Shown here: piece by piece, positions 1 through 8,415 of the stretch
How the letters are laid out: each line of letters starts with the position of its first letter
Position numbering within the stretch: position 1 is the stretch's first letter
Assembly (NCBI RefSeq): GCF_900460345.1
Contig: NZ_UHHW01000002.1
Location: 434,001 to 498,000 of the forward strand
Source: Trueperella pyogenes
GTDB taxonomy: Bacteria; Actinomycetota; Actinomycetes; Actinomycetales; Actinomycetaceae
DNA: 64,000 bases
Reading direction: 5' to 3'
Made by a program: the position numbers and the translations under genes
The notes under the pieces: model-generated
What the model was told of the DNA's origin: nothing
The model's input: only the letters and a program-made list of their open reading frames with translations
The model's database searches: none

Positions 1-87
1 GCCGCGGCGCTCGCCGTGGTGCTGCCCGCGCTACTCGCTGCGCGATTTACGAAAAAGCGCGCAGGCGGCGAGACCTCCGATTCGTGA
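1..87 (+). CDS. C-terminal end of an unidentified, probably membrane, protein (partial)
   Basis: Reading frame 1 is open from the window edge to a TGA at 85-87 and gives 28 residues. They begin with a hydrophobic stretch (AAALAVVLPALLAARF) followed by a basic, polar tail (TKKRAGG...SDS). This is the usual look of a last transmembrane helix with a positive cytoplasmic tail, as in transporters. Nothing else of the gene is present, so the family cannot be named. It is followed by 65 bases before the VanW-type gene on the same strand. Confidence 0.5.
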   Translation, partial: AAALAVVLPALLAARFTKKRAGGETSDS

Positions 88-125
88 TTTTCACGGTCTT
101 TTCTGCATCTTTGCAGTGAGGTCAG

Positions 126-152
126 TAAAATCGATGTGGATTAGGGGGAAAA
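126..152 (+). promoter_or_regulatory. Possible -10 box and strong RBS of the VanW-type gene
   Basis: TAAAAT at 126-131 fits a TANNNT -10 box; no convincing -35 lies 17-18 nt upstream. A purine-rich RBS (AGGGGG, 143-148) lies just before the GTG at 153 and decides that start. Confidence 0.35.
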
Positions 153-1994
153 GTGGCTGATAACCAGGAAGATAACCTTCGCCAGGCGTGGCACAAACGC
201 CTCGGAGACACGCCTGCAGAATCTGACAGTGCCGACGTCGATATCGATACGCCAGAGACGCAAACCATACAGGCTCCTGAGCCGACGCCGGATGAGACTC
301 AGGAGTATGCCGCCCAACTCGATACGATGGAGCCGAAGAAGCGCCGCGTCTGGCCGTGGGCGACGGCGGCGTTTCTGGCCCTGGGGGCGGCTTACGTTGG
401 CGCGGCCTACGCTTACCAAGACAAGATTCCGGCTAACACCTCCATTTCCGGTATTGACGTGAGCGGCATGGATGCGGCTGAGGCGAAAGACGCCGTGGCC
501 AGCGGCTTGCACGAGGCGCTCACCGCGCCGCGCCAGGTGAGCGTGAATGGATCGACCCAAGAGGACTCGATCAACCCCGGCAACATCTCACTCGCCGTCG
601 ATTACGAGAAGACCTTCGCCGGTTTGTCAGGATTCTCCCTCGACCCGCGCCGACTGTGGGCACATATTTCAGGCGCAGCCAATGTCGACGCGGTCCTCAC
701 GGCAGACGACGCCGCCCTCTCGGCAGAGATTGCGCGCCTGGCCGAGGTCTTCAAACAGGATGCCAAGGATGCGGAGCTGACGCTCAACGGTGGCGTTGCC
801 CAGGTTAAAGACAGCCAAAATGGCCGCAGCGTCGAGGTCGCCAAGGCTCCCGACGCCGTCCTCACCGGGTGGCTCGCCAACGGCCCGATCATGCTCCCCA
901 CCAGCGCGGTTGAGCCTGCGCTGTCCACGCAGGCCATGAAGGAGTTCGTGGATAAATCGGTTGACCCGCTCTTGAAGGCACCTATTTCAATCACGATCAA
1001 AGACATCATGGTTGAGCTGAAACCCGAGCAGACAGCCAGCATCGTCGGCGTGAAGAATGATGGCGGAAAGCCCTCACTGAGCGTCGATGAGGAAAAGCTG
1101 ACCGCCGTCGTCAACGAGCGTGCGGGCGAGGTGCTCAGCGCCCCTAAGAACGCCACCATCGCGATTGTCAACGGGGCGCCTGCGATCACGCCGTCGCAGC
1201 AGGGCGAGTCGATTGACATCGGGCAGGTGGCCAGCGCGTTGCTCGCCTTGCCACAGGGATCGGGGCGAACCATCGCGGCCGAGGTGAAGGTCCAAGAACC
1301 AGAGCTGACCACCGAGGCGGCCGAAAAGCTGGGCATCAAGGAGGTCATTTCCGAGATTTCCACACCTCTGACGAATGATTCGGTCCGCACCACCAACCTG
1401 GTGGTGGGCACGCGTAAGGTGACCAACACGCTGATCAAGCCCGGTGAGCGCTTCAACCTAGAAAAAGCGCTCGGCCCGATTGACGAGGCCCACGGCTTTG
1501 TCTCCTCAGGCGTTGTCTCCAACGGATTCAACTCCACTGCGCTGGGCGGCGGCCTGTCGCAACTGTCCACCAACACGTTCAACGTGGGCTATCGTGCCGG
1601 CATGGTCGACGTCGCCCACCAGCCGCATTCGAAGTATTTCAAGCGCTACCCGATGGGCCTCGAGGCCACGCTGTGGAGTGGCCAGATCTCAATGATTTGG
1701 GAAAACAACACCCCCTACGGCGTGTTGCTGGAGGCGTGGGTGGCTAATGGGCGCGTCCACACCAGGCTATGGTCGACGCATCATTGGGATGTGGAGGTCT
1801 GGCAGGGCGAGCCCTTTAACTACGTTCAGCCCGAAACACGCACGAACAAGGCTGCCGACTGCGAGCCGTCAGGGGCGGGTGGCCCAGGTTTTTCCGTGAC
1901 AGTGGGGCGTGTGGTCAAGCTTGCCGGTCAGGTTCACGAAAAATCTCAGTACACCTGGACCTACCAGCCGGTACATGCGGTCCGATGCGAATGA
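153..1994 (+). CDS. VanW family envelope protein with peptidoglycan-binding-like repeats
   Basis: A 613-residue single-pass protein. Residues 1-65 are acidic and cytoplasmic, one transmembrane helix lies at about 67-88, and the rest should be extracytoplasmic. Two repeated alpha/beta segments of the PG_binding_4 type seem to fill about 95-390. The VanW domain is at about 400-545, with the core GGGLSQLSTNTFN, where many Firmicute VanW proteins have GGGxCQ (Cys is Ser here). A Cys pair near the C-terminus (about 570 and 612) could form a disulfide. VanW proteins are linked to peptidoglycan but have no firmly proven reaction; a wall-binding role is inferred. The GTG start is set by the AGGGGG RBS. 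Confidence 0.85.
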   Translation: MADNQEDNLRQAWHKRLGDTPAESDSADVDIDTPETQTIQAPEPTPDETQEYAAQLDTMEPKKRRVWPWATAAFLALGAAYVGAAYAYQDKIPANTSISGIDVSGMDAAEAKDAVASGLHEALTAPRQVSVNGSTQEDSINPGNISLAVDYEKTFAGLSGFSLDPRRLWAHISGAANVDAVLTADDAALSAEIARLAEVFKQDAKDAELTLNGGVAQVKDSQNGRSVEVAKAPDAVLTGWLANGPIMLPTSAVEPALSTQAMKEFVDKSVDPLLKAPISITIKDIMVELKPEQTASIVGVKNDGGKPSLSVDEEKLTAVVNERAGEVLSAPKNATIAIVNGAPAITPSQQGESIDIGQVASALLALPQGSGRTIAAEVKVQEPELTTEAAEKLGIKEVISEISTPLTNDSVRTTNLVVGTRKVTNTLIKPGERFNLEKALGPIDEAHGFVSSGVVSNGFNSTALGGGLSQLSTNTFNVGYRAGMVDVAHQPHSKYFKRYPMGLEATLWSGQISMIWENNTPYGVLLEAWVANGRVHTRLWSTHHWDVEVWQGEPFNYVQPETRTNKAADCEPSGAGGPGFSVTVGRVVKLAGQVHEKSQYTWTYQPVHAVRCE

Positions 1995-2008
1995 TAAGAC
2001 GACAGTAC

Positions 2009-2059
2009 TAGGATAAAAGTGCGAGGAAGATCTGCATAAGTTTGTGAACGAAAAGAGGA
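2009..2059 (+). promoter_or_regulatory. Possible fdxA promoter and RBS
   Basis: TAGGAT at 2009-2014 resembles a -10 box in the 69-base gap before the ferredoxin gene. No clear -35 is seen. The RBS (AAAGAGGA, about 2052-2059) sits before the GTG at 2064. Confidence 0.3.
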
Positions 2060-2063
2060 TAGC

Positions 2064-2387
2064 GTGACCTACATTATCGCTTTGCCCTGCGTGGACGTAA
2101 AGGATCGCGCCTGTGTCGATGAGTGCCCAGTGGACTGCATTTACGAAGGTGAGCGGATGCTCTACATCCATCCCGACGAGTGTGTGGACTGTGGCGCGTG
2201 CGAGCCGGTGTGCCCGACGGAGGCCATCTATTACGAGGACGATACCCCCGAAGAATGGGCGGATTACCAGAGGGCCAATGCTGAGTTTTTCGATGACCTC
2301 GGCTCGCCAGGAGGCGCGGCAAAGATGGGCGTGATCAAGAAGGATCACCCACTGATCGCCAACCTGCCCCAAGGTATCAACGACTAG
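2064..2387 (+). CDS. fdxA: 7Fe ferredoxin (3Fe-4S / 4Fe-4S)
   Basis: A 107-residue soluble electron carrier. Cysteines at 9, 17, 21, 25, 40, 43, 46 and 50 match the Azotobacter FdI-type 7Fe pattern. By analogy C9, C17 and C50 would bind the 3Fe-4S cluster, C21, C40, C43 and C46 the 4Fe-4S cluster, and C25 is the free cysteine. The C-terminal half has the longer acidic extension (EDDTPEEW) typical of actinobacterial FdxA/FdxC. GTG start with a good RBS. It lies 2 bases before dapC, a gene pair also adjacent in mycobacteria (Rv1177/Rv1178), so the two are probably co-transcribed. Confidence 0.93.
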   Translation: MTYIIALPCVDVKDRACVDECPVDCIYEGERMLYIHPDECVDCGACEPVCPTEAIYYEDDTPEEWADYQRANAEFFDDLGSPGGAAKMGVIKKDHPLIANLPQGIND

Positions 2388-2389
2388 TC

Positions 2390-3514
2390 GTGGGGCTTCA
2401 TACTGAGTCGCTGCCCGATTTCCCCTGGGACAGTCTGATCCCGGCGCGGAATCGGGCAGCGGAGTACCCGGGCGCGGTCTGCGACCTGACGATCGGCACC
2501 CCAGTCGACGACACCCCCGAACTCATCCGGACTTCTCTCGCTGATGCCAGCAACGCCCACGGATACCCCGCGGTCATCGGCACTGACCAGTTGCGTGGCG
2601 CGATCGCGGCGTGGATGCGACGCCGTCGGGGAATCAACGCGGATGTGGCAGTCCTGCCCACGATTGGCTCGAAGGAAATCGTCGGCCTGCTGCCCGCGAT
2701 CATGGGGCTCGGTCCAGGGGCGCGGATTGGCGTGCCGGAAGTCGCCTATCCCACCTACGACGTCGGGGTGCGGCTCGCCGGTGCCACCGCGGTGCTCGTC
2801 GACACCGACGCCGACCCGGCCACCTGGCCTCCAGATCTCGACCTCCTCTGGCTCAATTCTCCGGGCAACCCCAACGGCCATGTTCTCGGGCGCGACCAGC
2901 TGCGGGAGGCGGTCGCGTGGGCGCGCCGGTGCGGCGTCGTCGTCGCGAGTGACGAATGCTACGCCGAGCTGTGCTGGGACACAGCCGAGGCCCCCTCAAT
3001 CCTCGCCGACGACGTGTGCGGCCAGGACGCGAGCGGCCTGCTCATGACGTATTCGCTGTCTAAGCAGTCGAACCTAGCCGGCTACCGGGCCGCGTGGCTC
3101 GCCGGGGATCAGACCCTGATCGCGCCGATGATCGAGCTGCGCAAACACCTGGGCTTCATGATGCCCACACCCGTGCAGCATGCGATGGCTGTTGCGCTCG
3201 CAGATGACGGCCACGTGACCCGGCAACGCGAGGTGTACCGACGGCGTCGTGACACGTTACTCGCTGCGCTCGCGGACGCCGGGTGCGAGAATGACCCCGC
3301 GTCGGTGGCGGGACTGTATCTGTGGGTGAGAGCTGGCAATGCTGCGTCGTGGGATATCGTCAACGCGTTTGCTGAACTTGGTATCGTCGTCGCGCCAGGA
3401 ACTTTTTATGGCAAGGCGGGCGATGGGTACGTGCGCATCTCGCTGACTGCCGCCGATGCCACCATTGAGGAGGCAGCCAGGCGCCTCAAAAGGTTGCCTG
3501 ACCTGCTGTCATAG
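2390..3514 (+). CDS. dapC: Succinyldiaminopimelate aminotransferase (fold type I PLP enzyme)
   Basis: A 374-residue class I/II aminotransferase. The PLP Lys is K225 in SLSKQSN. Other family marks are NSPGNPNG (about 161-168), the SDECYAELCW stretch that holds the PLP-pyridine Asp, and an Arg near the C-terminus (YVRISL) for the substrate carboxylate. Known actinobacterial DapC converts N-succinyl-2-amino-6-ketopimelate in the lysine/meso-DAP pathway, which feeds peptidoglycan. Position directly after the ferredoxin gene supports dapC over other aminotransferases. GTG start 2 bases after the fdxA stop, so translational coupling is likely. Confidence 0.85.
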   Translation: MGLHTESLPDFPWDSLIPARNRAAEYPGAVCDLTIGTPVDDTPELIRTSLADASNAHGYPAVIGTDQLRGAIAAWMRRRRGINADVAVLPTIGSKEIVGLLPAIMGLGPGARIGVPEVAYPTYDVGVRLAGATAVLVDTDADPATWPPDLDLLWLNSPGNPNGHVLGRDQLREAVAWARRCGVVVASDECYAELCWDTAEAPSILADDVCGQDASGLLMTYSLSKQSNLAGYRAAWLAGDQTLIAPMIELRKHLGFMMPTPVQHAMAVALADDGHVTRQREVYRRRRDTLLAALADAGCENDPASVAGLYLWVRAGNAASWDIVNAFAELGIVVAPGTFYGKAGDGYVRISLTAADATIEEAARRLKRLPDLLS

Positions 3515-3622
3515 ACCTGGTGCAAAGTATCTTGATTTTAAGGGAATATTTTTATGCCCGATCGGGTAGTGTGACATGTACTGCAGAAAGACCCGGCAGC
3601 GGGACAAGGCGAAGGAGGCGTG

Positions 3623-4954
3623 ATGGCAGACAACGCGCAGTTGACCATTGACGGAAAGACTCTTGAACTTGAACGTGTCACGGCCACGGAAGGAAACGAC
3701 GGTTTTCGGATCGGGGCGATGCTGAGCCAGACCGCAAGCACGACCCTCGACCCAGGATTCACCAACACCGCGGCATGTGAATCAGAAATTACCTACATTG
3801 ACGGCGGTCGCGGCATCTTGCGCTACCGCGGCTACCCAATCGAACAACTGGCGGAGAAGGCCTCGTTCCTCGAGACCGCCTACCTGCTCATCTACGGAGA
3901 GCTTCCAGACGCCTCCTCGCTAGCGGCCTTCACCCGCCGGATCAAGAAACACACGCTCCTGCACGAGGACTTCCGGAGCTTCTTCACAGCCTTCCCGTCT
4001 TCGGGCCATCCCATGTCGATCCTGCAGGCCGGAATCGCAGGTCTGGGGACATATTACGAGAATACGCTCGACCCTTCGGATCCCGAACAGCGCGACCTGG
4101 CCAGCATCCTGCTGCTGGCCAAAGTCCCGACGATGATCGCGTTCATCTCCAAACGCGCCACCGGCCTGCCGCTCATCTACCCGGATGCCTCAAAGTCCTA
4201 CACGGAGGACTTCCTGCGAATGACTTTCGGCCTGCCTTATCAGACTCACGACGTCGACCCCACAATCGTGAACGCGCTCGACAAGCTCTTTATCTTGCAC
4301 GCCGATCACGAGCAGAATTGTTCGACGTCGACCGTCCGCCTGGTGGGCTCCTCGCGGGCCTCGATTTATGCGTCGGTGGCGGCCGGCGTCGGCGCGCTAT
4401 CTGGGCCGTTGCACGGCGGCGCCAATGAGGCCGTCTTGCGCATGCTCGACGACATCCGCGAGTCGGGCATTTCCATGAAGGAGTTCGTACAGCAAGTCAA
4501 GGACAAGACGAACGACGTCAAGCTCATGGGTTTTGGCCACCGCATCTACAAGAGTTACGACCCGCGCGCGAAGATCGTCAAAGGCCTGGCCGACGACATC
4601 CTGGGTCGGCTCAAAGGAGACACCGAGCTATTCGACATGGCAATGGAACTCGAGCGCGCTGCGCTTGAGGACGACTACTTCGTCGAACGCAACCTCTACC
4701 CGAACGTCGATTTCTATACCGGGCTCTTGTACAAGGCCATGGGATTCCCCACCAAGATGTTCACCCCGCTTTTCGCGCTGGGGCGCCTTCCGGGCTGGAT
4801 CGCGCAATACCGCGAACTGGTGTTGGATCCGACCCAGAAGATTGGCCGTCCGCGCCAGATTTACGTGGGCGAACCGGCACGCGACTGGGTGAAGATGGCC
4901 GATCGGGCAAGGCAGGACCGCGCCTTCGACGAGAACATGGATTACGTCGTCTAG
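3623..4954 (+). CDS. gltA: Citrate synthase (type II)
   Basis: A 443-residue cytosolic enzyme that condenses oxaloacetate and acetyl-CoA at the entry of the TCA cycle. Catalytic landmarks are visible: HADHEQN, then GPLHGGANEAV, then GFGHRIYKSYDPRA, and the Asp in PNVDFYTG. The N-terminal small beta domain (about 1-60) marks the larger hexameric type II form. A GTG at 3620 lies only 1 base from the RBS (GAAGGAGG, 3611-3618). The ATG at 3623 is better placed and is chosen here. The gene stands alone, followed by a strong hairpin. Confidence 0.95.
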   Translation: MADNAQLTIDGKTLELERVTATEGNDGFRIGAMLSQTASTTLDPGFTNTAACESEITYIDGGRGILRYRGYPIEQLAEKASFLETAYLLIYGELPDASSLAAFTRRIKKHTLLHEDFRSFFTAFPSSGHPMSILQAGIAGLGTYYENTLDPSDPEQRDLASILLLAKVPTMIAFISKRATGLPLIYPDASKSYTEDFLRMTFGLPYQTHDVDPTIVNALDKLFILHADHEQNCSTSTVRLVGSSRASIYASVAAGVGALSGPLHGGANEAVLRMLDDIRESGISMKEFVQQVKDKTNDVKLMGFGHRIYKSYDPRAKIVKGLADDILGRLKGDTELFDMAMELERAALEDDYFVERNLYPNVDFYTGLLYKAMGFPTKMFTPLFALGRLPGWIAQYRELVLDPTQKIGRPRQIYVGEPARDWVKMADRARQDRAFDENMDYVV

Positions 4955-4960
4955 GCCGAC

Positions 4961-4986
4961 TAGCGCCCAGGTCGCCCTGGGCGCTA
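4961..4986 (+). terminator. Strong hairpin terminator after gltA
   Basis: A perfect 11-bp inverted repeat: TAGCGCCCAGG (4961-4971), a 4-base TCGC loop, and CCTGGGCGCTA (4976-4986). It begins 6 bases after the citrate synthase stop. No long T tract follows, as is usual for high-GC actinobacterial terminators. Confidence 0.8.
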
Positions 4987-5116
4987 CTGCTTTGCGCGTG
5001 GGGCGGCGCCAGCCGGCAGAGCTATTGGCGGGTGGAGCGTCGGCAGAAAACATGAATCTGGGCTCTAGCAGGCCCGTATATGAATCCGTGGCCGGTATTT
5101 TCAAAAGAACTGTCGC

Positions 5117-5155
5117 GGGGCAGGCGAATGCCCGCCTGAGCCCCATTTGTCTATT
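5117..5155 (+). terminator. Hairpin followed by T-rich tail; possible terminator, attenuator or sRNA end
   Basis: GGGG (5117-5120) and CAGGCG (5121-5126) can pair with CGCCTG (5133-5138) and CCCC (5141-5144), with a 6-base loop and a 2-base AG bulge: 10 base pairs in total. The next bases are ATTTGTCTATT. It is a separate element from the gltA terminator about 130 bases upstream, so it would end a different transcript. Confidence 0.4.
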
Positions 5156-5293
5156 AGCCTCGCCGAAACCTGCCCATCGGTGGCGAGAAACCCGGTTCTC
5201 AGCAGCTCTTTTCACCCGGCTTCCAAATTTAGCAACCAGGTTATGAAATGAGTATTCGTAACCCCTTGACAAACCCGCTGGGTTCCTGCTTGT

Positions 5294-5309
5294 CTTGACC
5301 TAGCTCACA
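5294..5309. promoter_or_regulatory. CRP/GlxR-like operator upstream of the beta-helix gene
   Basis: CTTGACCTAGCTCACA compared with the GlxR/CRP consensus TGTGANNTANNTCACA matches 10 of 12 defined positions, with a perfect right half TCACA and the central TA. It lies about 105 bases upstream of the ATG at 5413. An adenylate cyclase is encoded about 5 kb away. Binding is inferred from sequence only. Confidence 0.5.
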
Positions 5310-5412
5310 TTAAATGGGTGAAGCTTTCACCTCGAACAGCGGCTAAGTCCCAGGTCAAGACGGCGTCGCACAGAACAATGGTGTTTGTGTGGGCAAGGAG
5401 CAAGGAGGCTAT

Positions 5413-7764
5413 ATGGGTTCCCACAAGTGGTTACGCGCGGTATGCGCGAGCACTCTGGCGACTGTCGGCGTCGCTGGGGCGAGTGTTCCCGCGGCGGCGC
5501 AGGATGACGTGGCTCAACCCCACGTGACATACGTGGCGTGCGACGCCCCGGCAGGGGGAGACGGCACACAGGCGCATCCGTTCAGAGATATCAAAGATCT
5601 GGACGGCAAAGCGGTATTCGGTCCCGGTAAACAGGTGCTCTTTAAGCGTGGATGTTCCTTCGCGGGAAACATCGCTGTCGACGCCTCGGGAGCCGAAGGT
5701 AGCCCGACCGTCGTCGGCGCCTACGGAACGGGCGAGCGCCCGATTCTCGACGGGCAAGGCTCCCCGGAAAATCAGCGAGCTGTCATCGAGGTCCAGGACA
5801 AGTCCTACGTGACTGTCCAGGATTTGCACGTCAAGGGCGGATACTTCAACAACGTCTACGTCCACGCTCAAAAAGGAAAGACGGTCAAAGGTATCACGGT
5901 CCAACGTCTCGAGATTGAGGAGAATAACTGGAAAGGTGGCGCTCAAAACGACGGCTTCAAGGTCGATAACTTTTGGGTGATGGGAGTCGGCGGGGTCATC
6001 GTCATGCCGTGCTCGGCCAGTGCCCACATCGAAGATGTCCTCATCGACCAGGTTGTGGCCTCCAAGCAGCACTACGCAGGCGTCCAGGTCGGCTATCACC
6101 AGCTCTACCCCTGGGAAGACTTCGCGAACAAGAAGCAGCCCGTGCGCGACGGCTACATGATTCCCGGCTGCTTCGACGCCGAGAGCCCGAAGTATCCGCT
6201 GGTCTCCCCGGTTGACGGGGTGCGAAACGCCGTCATCTCCAACTCCAAGCTCTTTGACAACGACGCGATGGGCGTGGGGATCTTCGGCGCGACGAACGTG
6301 CTCCTGCGCAACAACGACCTCTACGGCAACGGCTCCGGGCCGGTTGGGAAAAGACCAAAGCCGGGCATGAACACCATGAACGGCACCGGTGCCTGGTGGG
6401 ACACGACCGAGAACGTCACAGCCGAATGGAACAACGCCTACAAGAACAAGGTCGGCTGGACGGGCCACGACGGAACCGGCCTCGACGCCGACCGCAACAC
6501 CAAGAACTCCATCATCCGCTACAACTACCTCCATGACAATGCCGGCTACGGAGCGTCGGTGATCGCCGCATACGACGACGCGAGCACGTCGATCCACTCC
6601 AACGTCATCGCGAACAACGGCGCCGATACTGACGTGATGGTCTCCACCTACAGCTCGAAGAAGGAAGACGGCACCTCCGTCACTGGTCGCGTCAACGGCC
6701 TGTGGATCTTCGGCAACACAATTTACCGCGGCGACGGCAAGGGCGGAGCATCCGGCATCAAGCTCCAGACCGCGTACGCCCCGAATGCGCCGGTGGCGAT
6801 CGCCAACAACATCATCCGCCGCGCCGACGGTGGTACCGCGTTCGCGTACGCAAACGGCAACTCCGCCAAGAATGTGACCGTCCGCGAGCAGAACCTGATC
6901 AACTCGGGCGCACAGCAGGGTGACATCTCTGGGGAGCCGACATTCCTCAGCACGGCCCTGACCGATCAGTGGCCGACGGCGGCCATGCGTCTTTCGCCAC
7001 AGTCGCCAGGCGCGCAGGATGCGGCGGCCTACACCGCGAAGCTGCTGCCCGGCATCCCGCCTGCCAATATCGCAGCGCTTCGTGACTTCTGGGGCAAGGC
7101 GATTCCCGCTGCCGGCGGCTTCGCCGTCGGCGCCGACGCCCTCATCGCGGATGACCTCACGCCGTTGATGAAGCCGGTCATGGCCAAGATCGACGCGCAA
7201 AAGGGGGAAGTCGGCAAGCCAATTGCCCCGATCGTCATTCCTATCGCTAATCGCAGCGGTGCCGCCTTCAACACGGTGGAGACCATTGGGCTTCCTGCAG
7301 GTCTGCATGCACGCCTCGACGGGGACAAGATCGTCATCTCCGGTACTCCTAAGGGCACAATTGCGGGGCCCGTGGGCGTATCCGTGTACTACACCTTCCC
7401 AGGAGCAATCAACCCGAGGATGGAATCCGCTGCGCCGGGGCAGATCGAGACTTCCTTCGCCCTCGACGTGAAGCCGGCGGTCGCGGACGGCCCGACCGCA
7501 GCCCCTAGCCAAGCAGCTGTTGTGGCTCCGGCGGCGGGCGGAGGCGTCAGCACCCCCGAGAGCGGCGCGGCTGCGATCACGGGCAGAGCGCTCGACCAGG
7601 CGGCTGGTCCTCTAGCAGACCGATCCCTGAAGCAACCGACGCGCGCGTTGTCCCGCACGGGCGGCGCTGTAGCAGGTCTTGCTGGCGCTATGGGTGGCCT
7701 GGCTCTCCTGGGAACGGGAATGCTCTACGCCAGCCGGGGGAGGCGCAACGGCAACTCACGTTGA
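5413..7764 (+). CDS. Secreted right-handed parallel beta-helix protein with Ig-like domain and sortase-type tail
   Basis: A 783-residue exported protein. A signal peptide (about 1-30, basic start, hydrophobic core, cut near AAAQ) is followed by a long right-handed beta-helix region (about 40-530) rich in Asn ladders such as RNNDLYGNG, IRYNYLHDN and IHSNVIANN. This fold is typical of polysaccharide lyases and glycan-binding proteins. A putative Ig domain (He_PIG type, GLPAGL...ISGTP) lies at about 590-690, then an Ala/Pro-rich linker. The end is LSRTG (746-750), a hydrophobic helix and a basic tail, which looks like a variant LPxTG sortase signal. GTG 5389 is also in frame, but ATG 5413 has the better signal peptide and RBS. 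The enzyme substrate is unknown. Confidence 0.8.
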   Translation: MGSHKWLRAVCASTLATVGVAGASVPAAAQDDVAQPHVTYVACDAPAGGDGTQAHPFRDIKDLDGKAVFGPGKQVLFKRGCSFAGNIAVDASGAEGSPTVVGAYGTGERPILDGQGSPENQRAVIEVQDKSYVTVQDLHVKGGYFNNVYVHAQKGKTVKGITVQRLEIEENNWKGGAQNDGFKVDNFWVMGVGGVIVMPCSASAHIEDVLIDQVVASKQHYAGVQVGYHQLYPWEDFANKKQPVRDGYMIPGCFDAESPKYPLVSPVDGVRNAVISNSKLFDNDAMGVGIFGATNVLLRNNDLYGNGSGPVGKRPKPGMNTMNGTGAWWDTTENVTAEWNNAYKNKVGWTGHDGTGLDADRNTKNSIIRYNYLHDNAGYGASVIAAYDDASTSIHSNVIANNGADTDVMVSTYSSKKEDGTSVTGRVNGLWIFGNTIYRGDGKGGASGIKLQTAYAPNAPVAIANNIIRRADGGTAFAYANGNSAKNVTVREQNLINSGAQQGDISGEPTFLSTALTDQWPTAAMRLSPQSPGAQDAAAYTAKLLPGIPPANIAALRDFWGKAIPAAGGFAVGADALIADDLTPLMKPVMAKIDAQKGEVGKPIAPIVIPIANRSGAAFNTVETIGLPAGLHARLDGDKIVISGTPKGTIAGPVGVSVYYTFPGAINPRMESAAPGQIETSFALDVKPAVADGPTAAPSQAAVVAPAAGGGVSTPESGAAAITGRALDQAAGPLADRSLKQPTRALSRTGGAVAGLAGAMGGLALLGTGMLYASRGRRNGNSR

Positions 7765-8415
7765 CGGGGGCGCGTCCCAGAATTCTGTAATCGAGTGCCC
7801 GAGTTCGCCGAGCAAGTGGCGCAGCAAGGGCAGCGAAATGCCGACGACGCCGTGGTGGTCGCCCTCGATCCGCTCCACAAACGGGCCGCCGTAGCCGTCG
7901 ATGGTGAAGGACCCGGCGACGACGAGCGGCTCGCCAGTGGCAATATAGGCCTCGATCTCGGAATCGGTGAGCTGACAGATGTGGACGGTGGCGGTGGACG
8001 TGCCGACTGCCATGTTTCCGCTGGCCACGTCAATGACGCAGTGGCCGGTGTGCAGATCGCCTGCGTTGCCGCGCATCTCGCGCAATCGCTCGCGTGCCAC
8101 CTCGGGCGTGCGTGGCTTGCCGACGACCTGTCCGCCCATCTCGAGCATCGAGTCGCAACCGACGACGACGCTCGGCCGCCCGCCTGCGCCGATGCTCGCC
8201 GGTAGTTCGCTCAGCCGCTCAGCAATCGCCTGCGCCTTCGCCACCGCGAGCAGCTCGACTTGCTGGGCGGCCCCGATCTGCGGATCCGCCGCCTTCGCGG
8301 CAGCGAGCAAACCGTCCTCGTCCACGTCTGCCACAGCGATCTGCGGGGCAATGTGGGCGGCTTCGAGAGTGGCTCTGCGGGCAGGGGAGGCCGAGGCCAA
8401 GAGCAGGGTCTTCAT
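7756..8415 (-). CDS. maf: Maf-like nucleoside-triphosphate pyrophosphatase
   Basis: 219 residues. The N-terminal LLASASPARRATL is the Maf signature, followed by a VVGCDS-type segment with the catalytic Asp. Maf proteins hydrolyse non-canonical or excess nucleoside triphosphates (dTTP/UTP or modified bases) in the cytosol. The sequence alone does not tell YhdE-type from YceF-type. An ATGA overlap with the DUF885 gene upstream implies co-expression. Its 3' end overlaps the convergent beta-helix gene by 9 bases. Confidence 0.9.
   Translation of the reverse strand: MKTLLLASASPARRATLEAAHIAPQIAVADVDEDGLLAAAKAADPQIGAAQQVELLAVAKAQAIAERLSELPASIGAGGRPSVVVGCDSMLEMGGQVVGKPRTPEVARERLREMRGNAGDLHTGHCVIDVASGNMAVGTSTATVHICQLTDSEIEAYIATGEPLVVAGSFTIDGYGGPFVERIEGDHHGVVGISLPLLRHLLGELGHSITEFWDAPPST

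Larger units (their letters stand above)
4987..5412. other. Gene-free gap between gltA terminator and beta-helix gene
   Basis: About 425 bases with no convincing gene. It holds a second hairpin with a T-rich tail (5117-5155), a TTGACA-like hexamer (5266-5271), a CRP/GlxR-like palindrome (5294-5309), and the RBS AAGGAGG (5402-5408). An 84-codon frame at 4992-5246 has no RBS or family resemblance and is not annotated. The region is probably a long regulated leader/promoter, or it may hide a small RNA. Confidence 0.5.

Noticed and set aside
602..1582. A 326-codon minus-strand frame inside the VanW-type gene
   Set aside because: No RBS, low-complexity Ser-rich translation, and fully antisense to a gene with clear domains.
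3557..3566. CCCGATCGGG palindrome before gltA
   Set aside because: Ten-base palindromes made of GATC are expected by chance in this GC range, and no repeat copies were noticed nearby.
4992..5246. 84-codon plus-strand frame in the gltA/beta-helix gap
   Set aside because: No RBS and no family features; it runs through a hairpin.
4628..5272. A 214-codon minus-strand frame across the gltA end and terminator
   Set aside because: It crosses a strong terminator, overlaps gltA, and has no recognisable family.
5431..7512. A 693-codon minus-strand frame antisense to the beta-helix gene
   Set aside because: High-GC codon shadow; the plus strand has a signal peptide, repeats and an RBS.
7389..7658. 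Possible minus-strand extension of maf
   Set aside because: maf ends at 7756 with a stop; frames beyond it are antisense shadows of the sortase-tail region.
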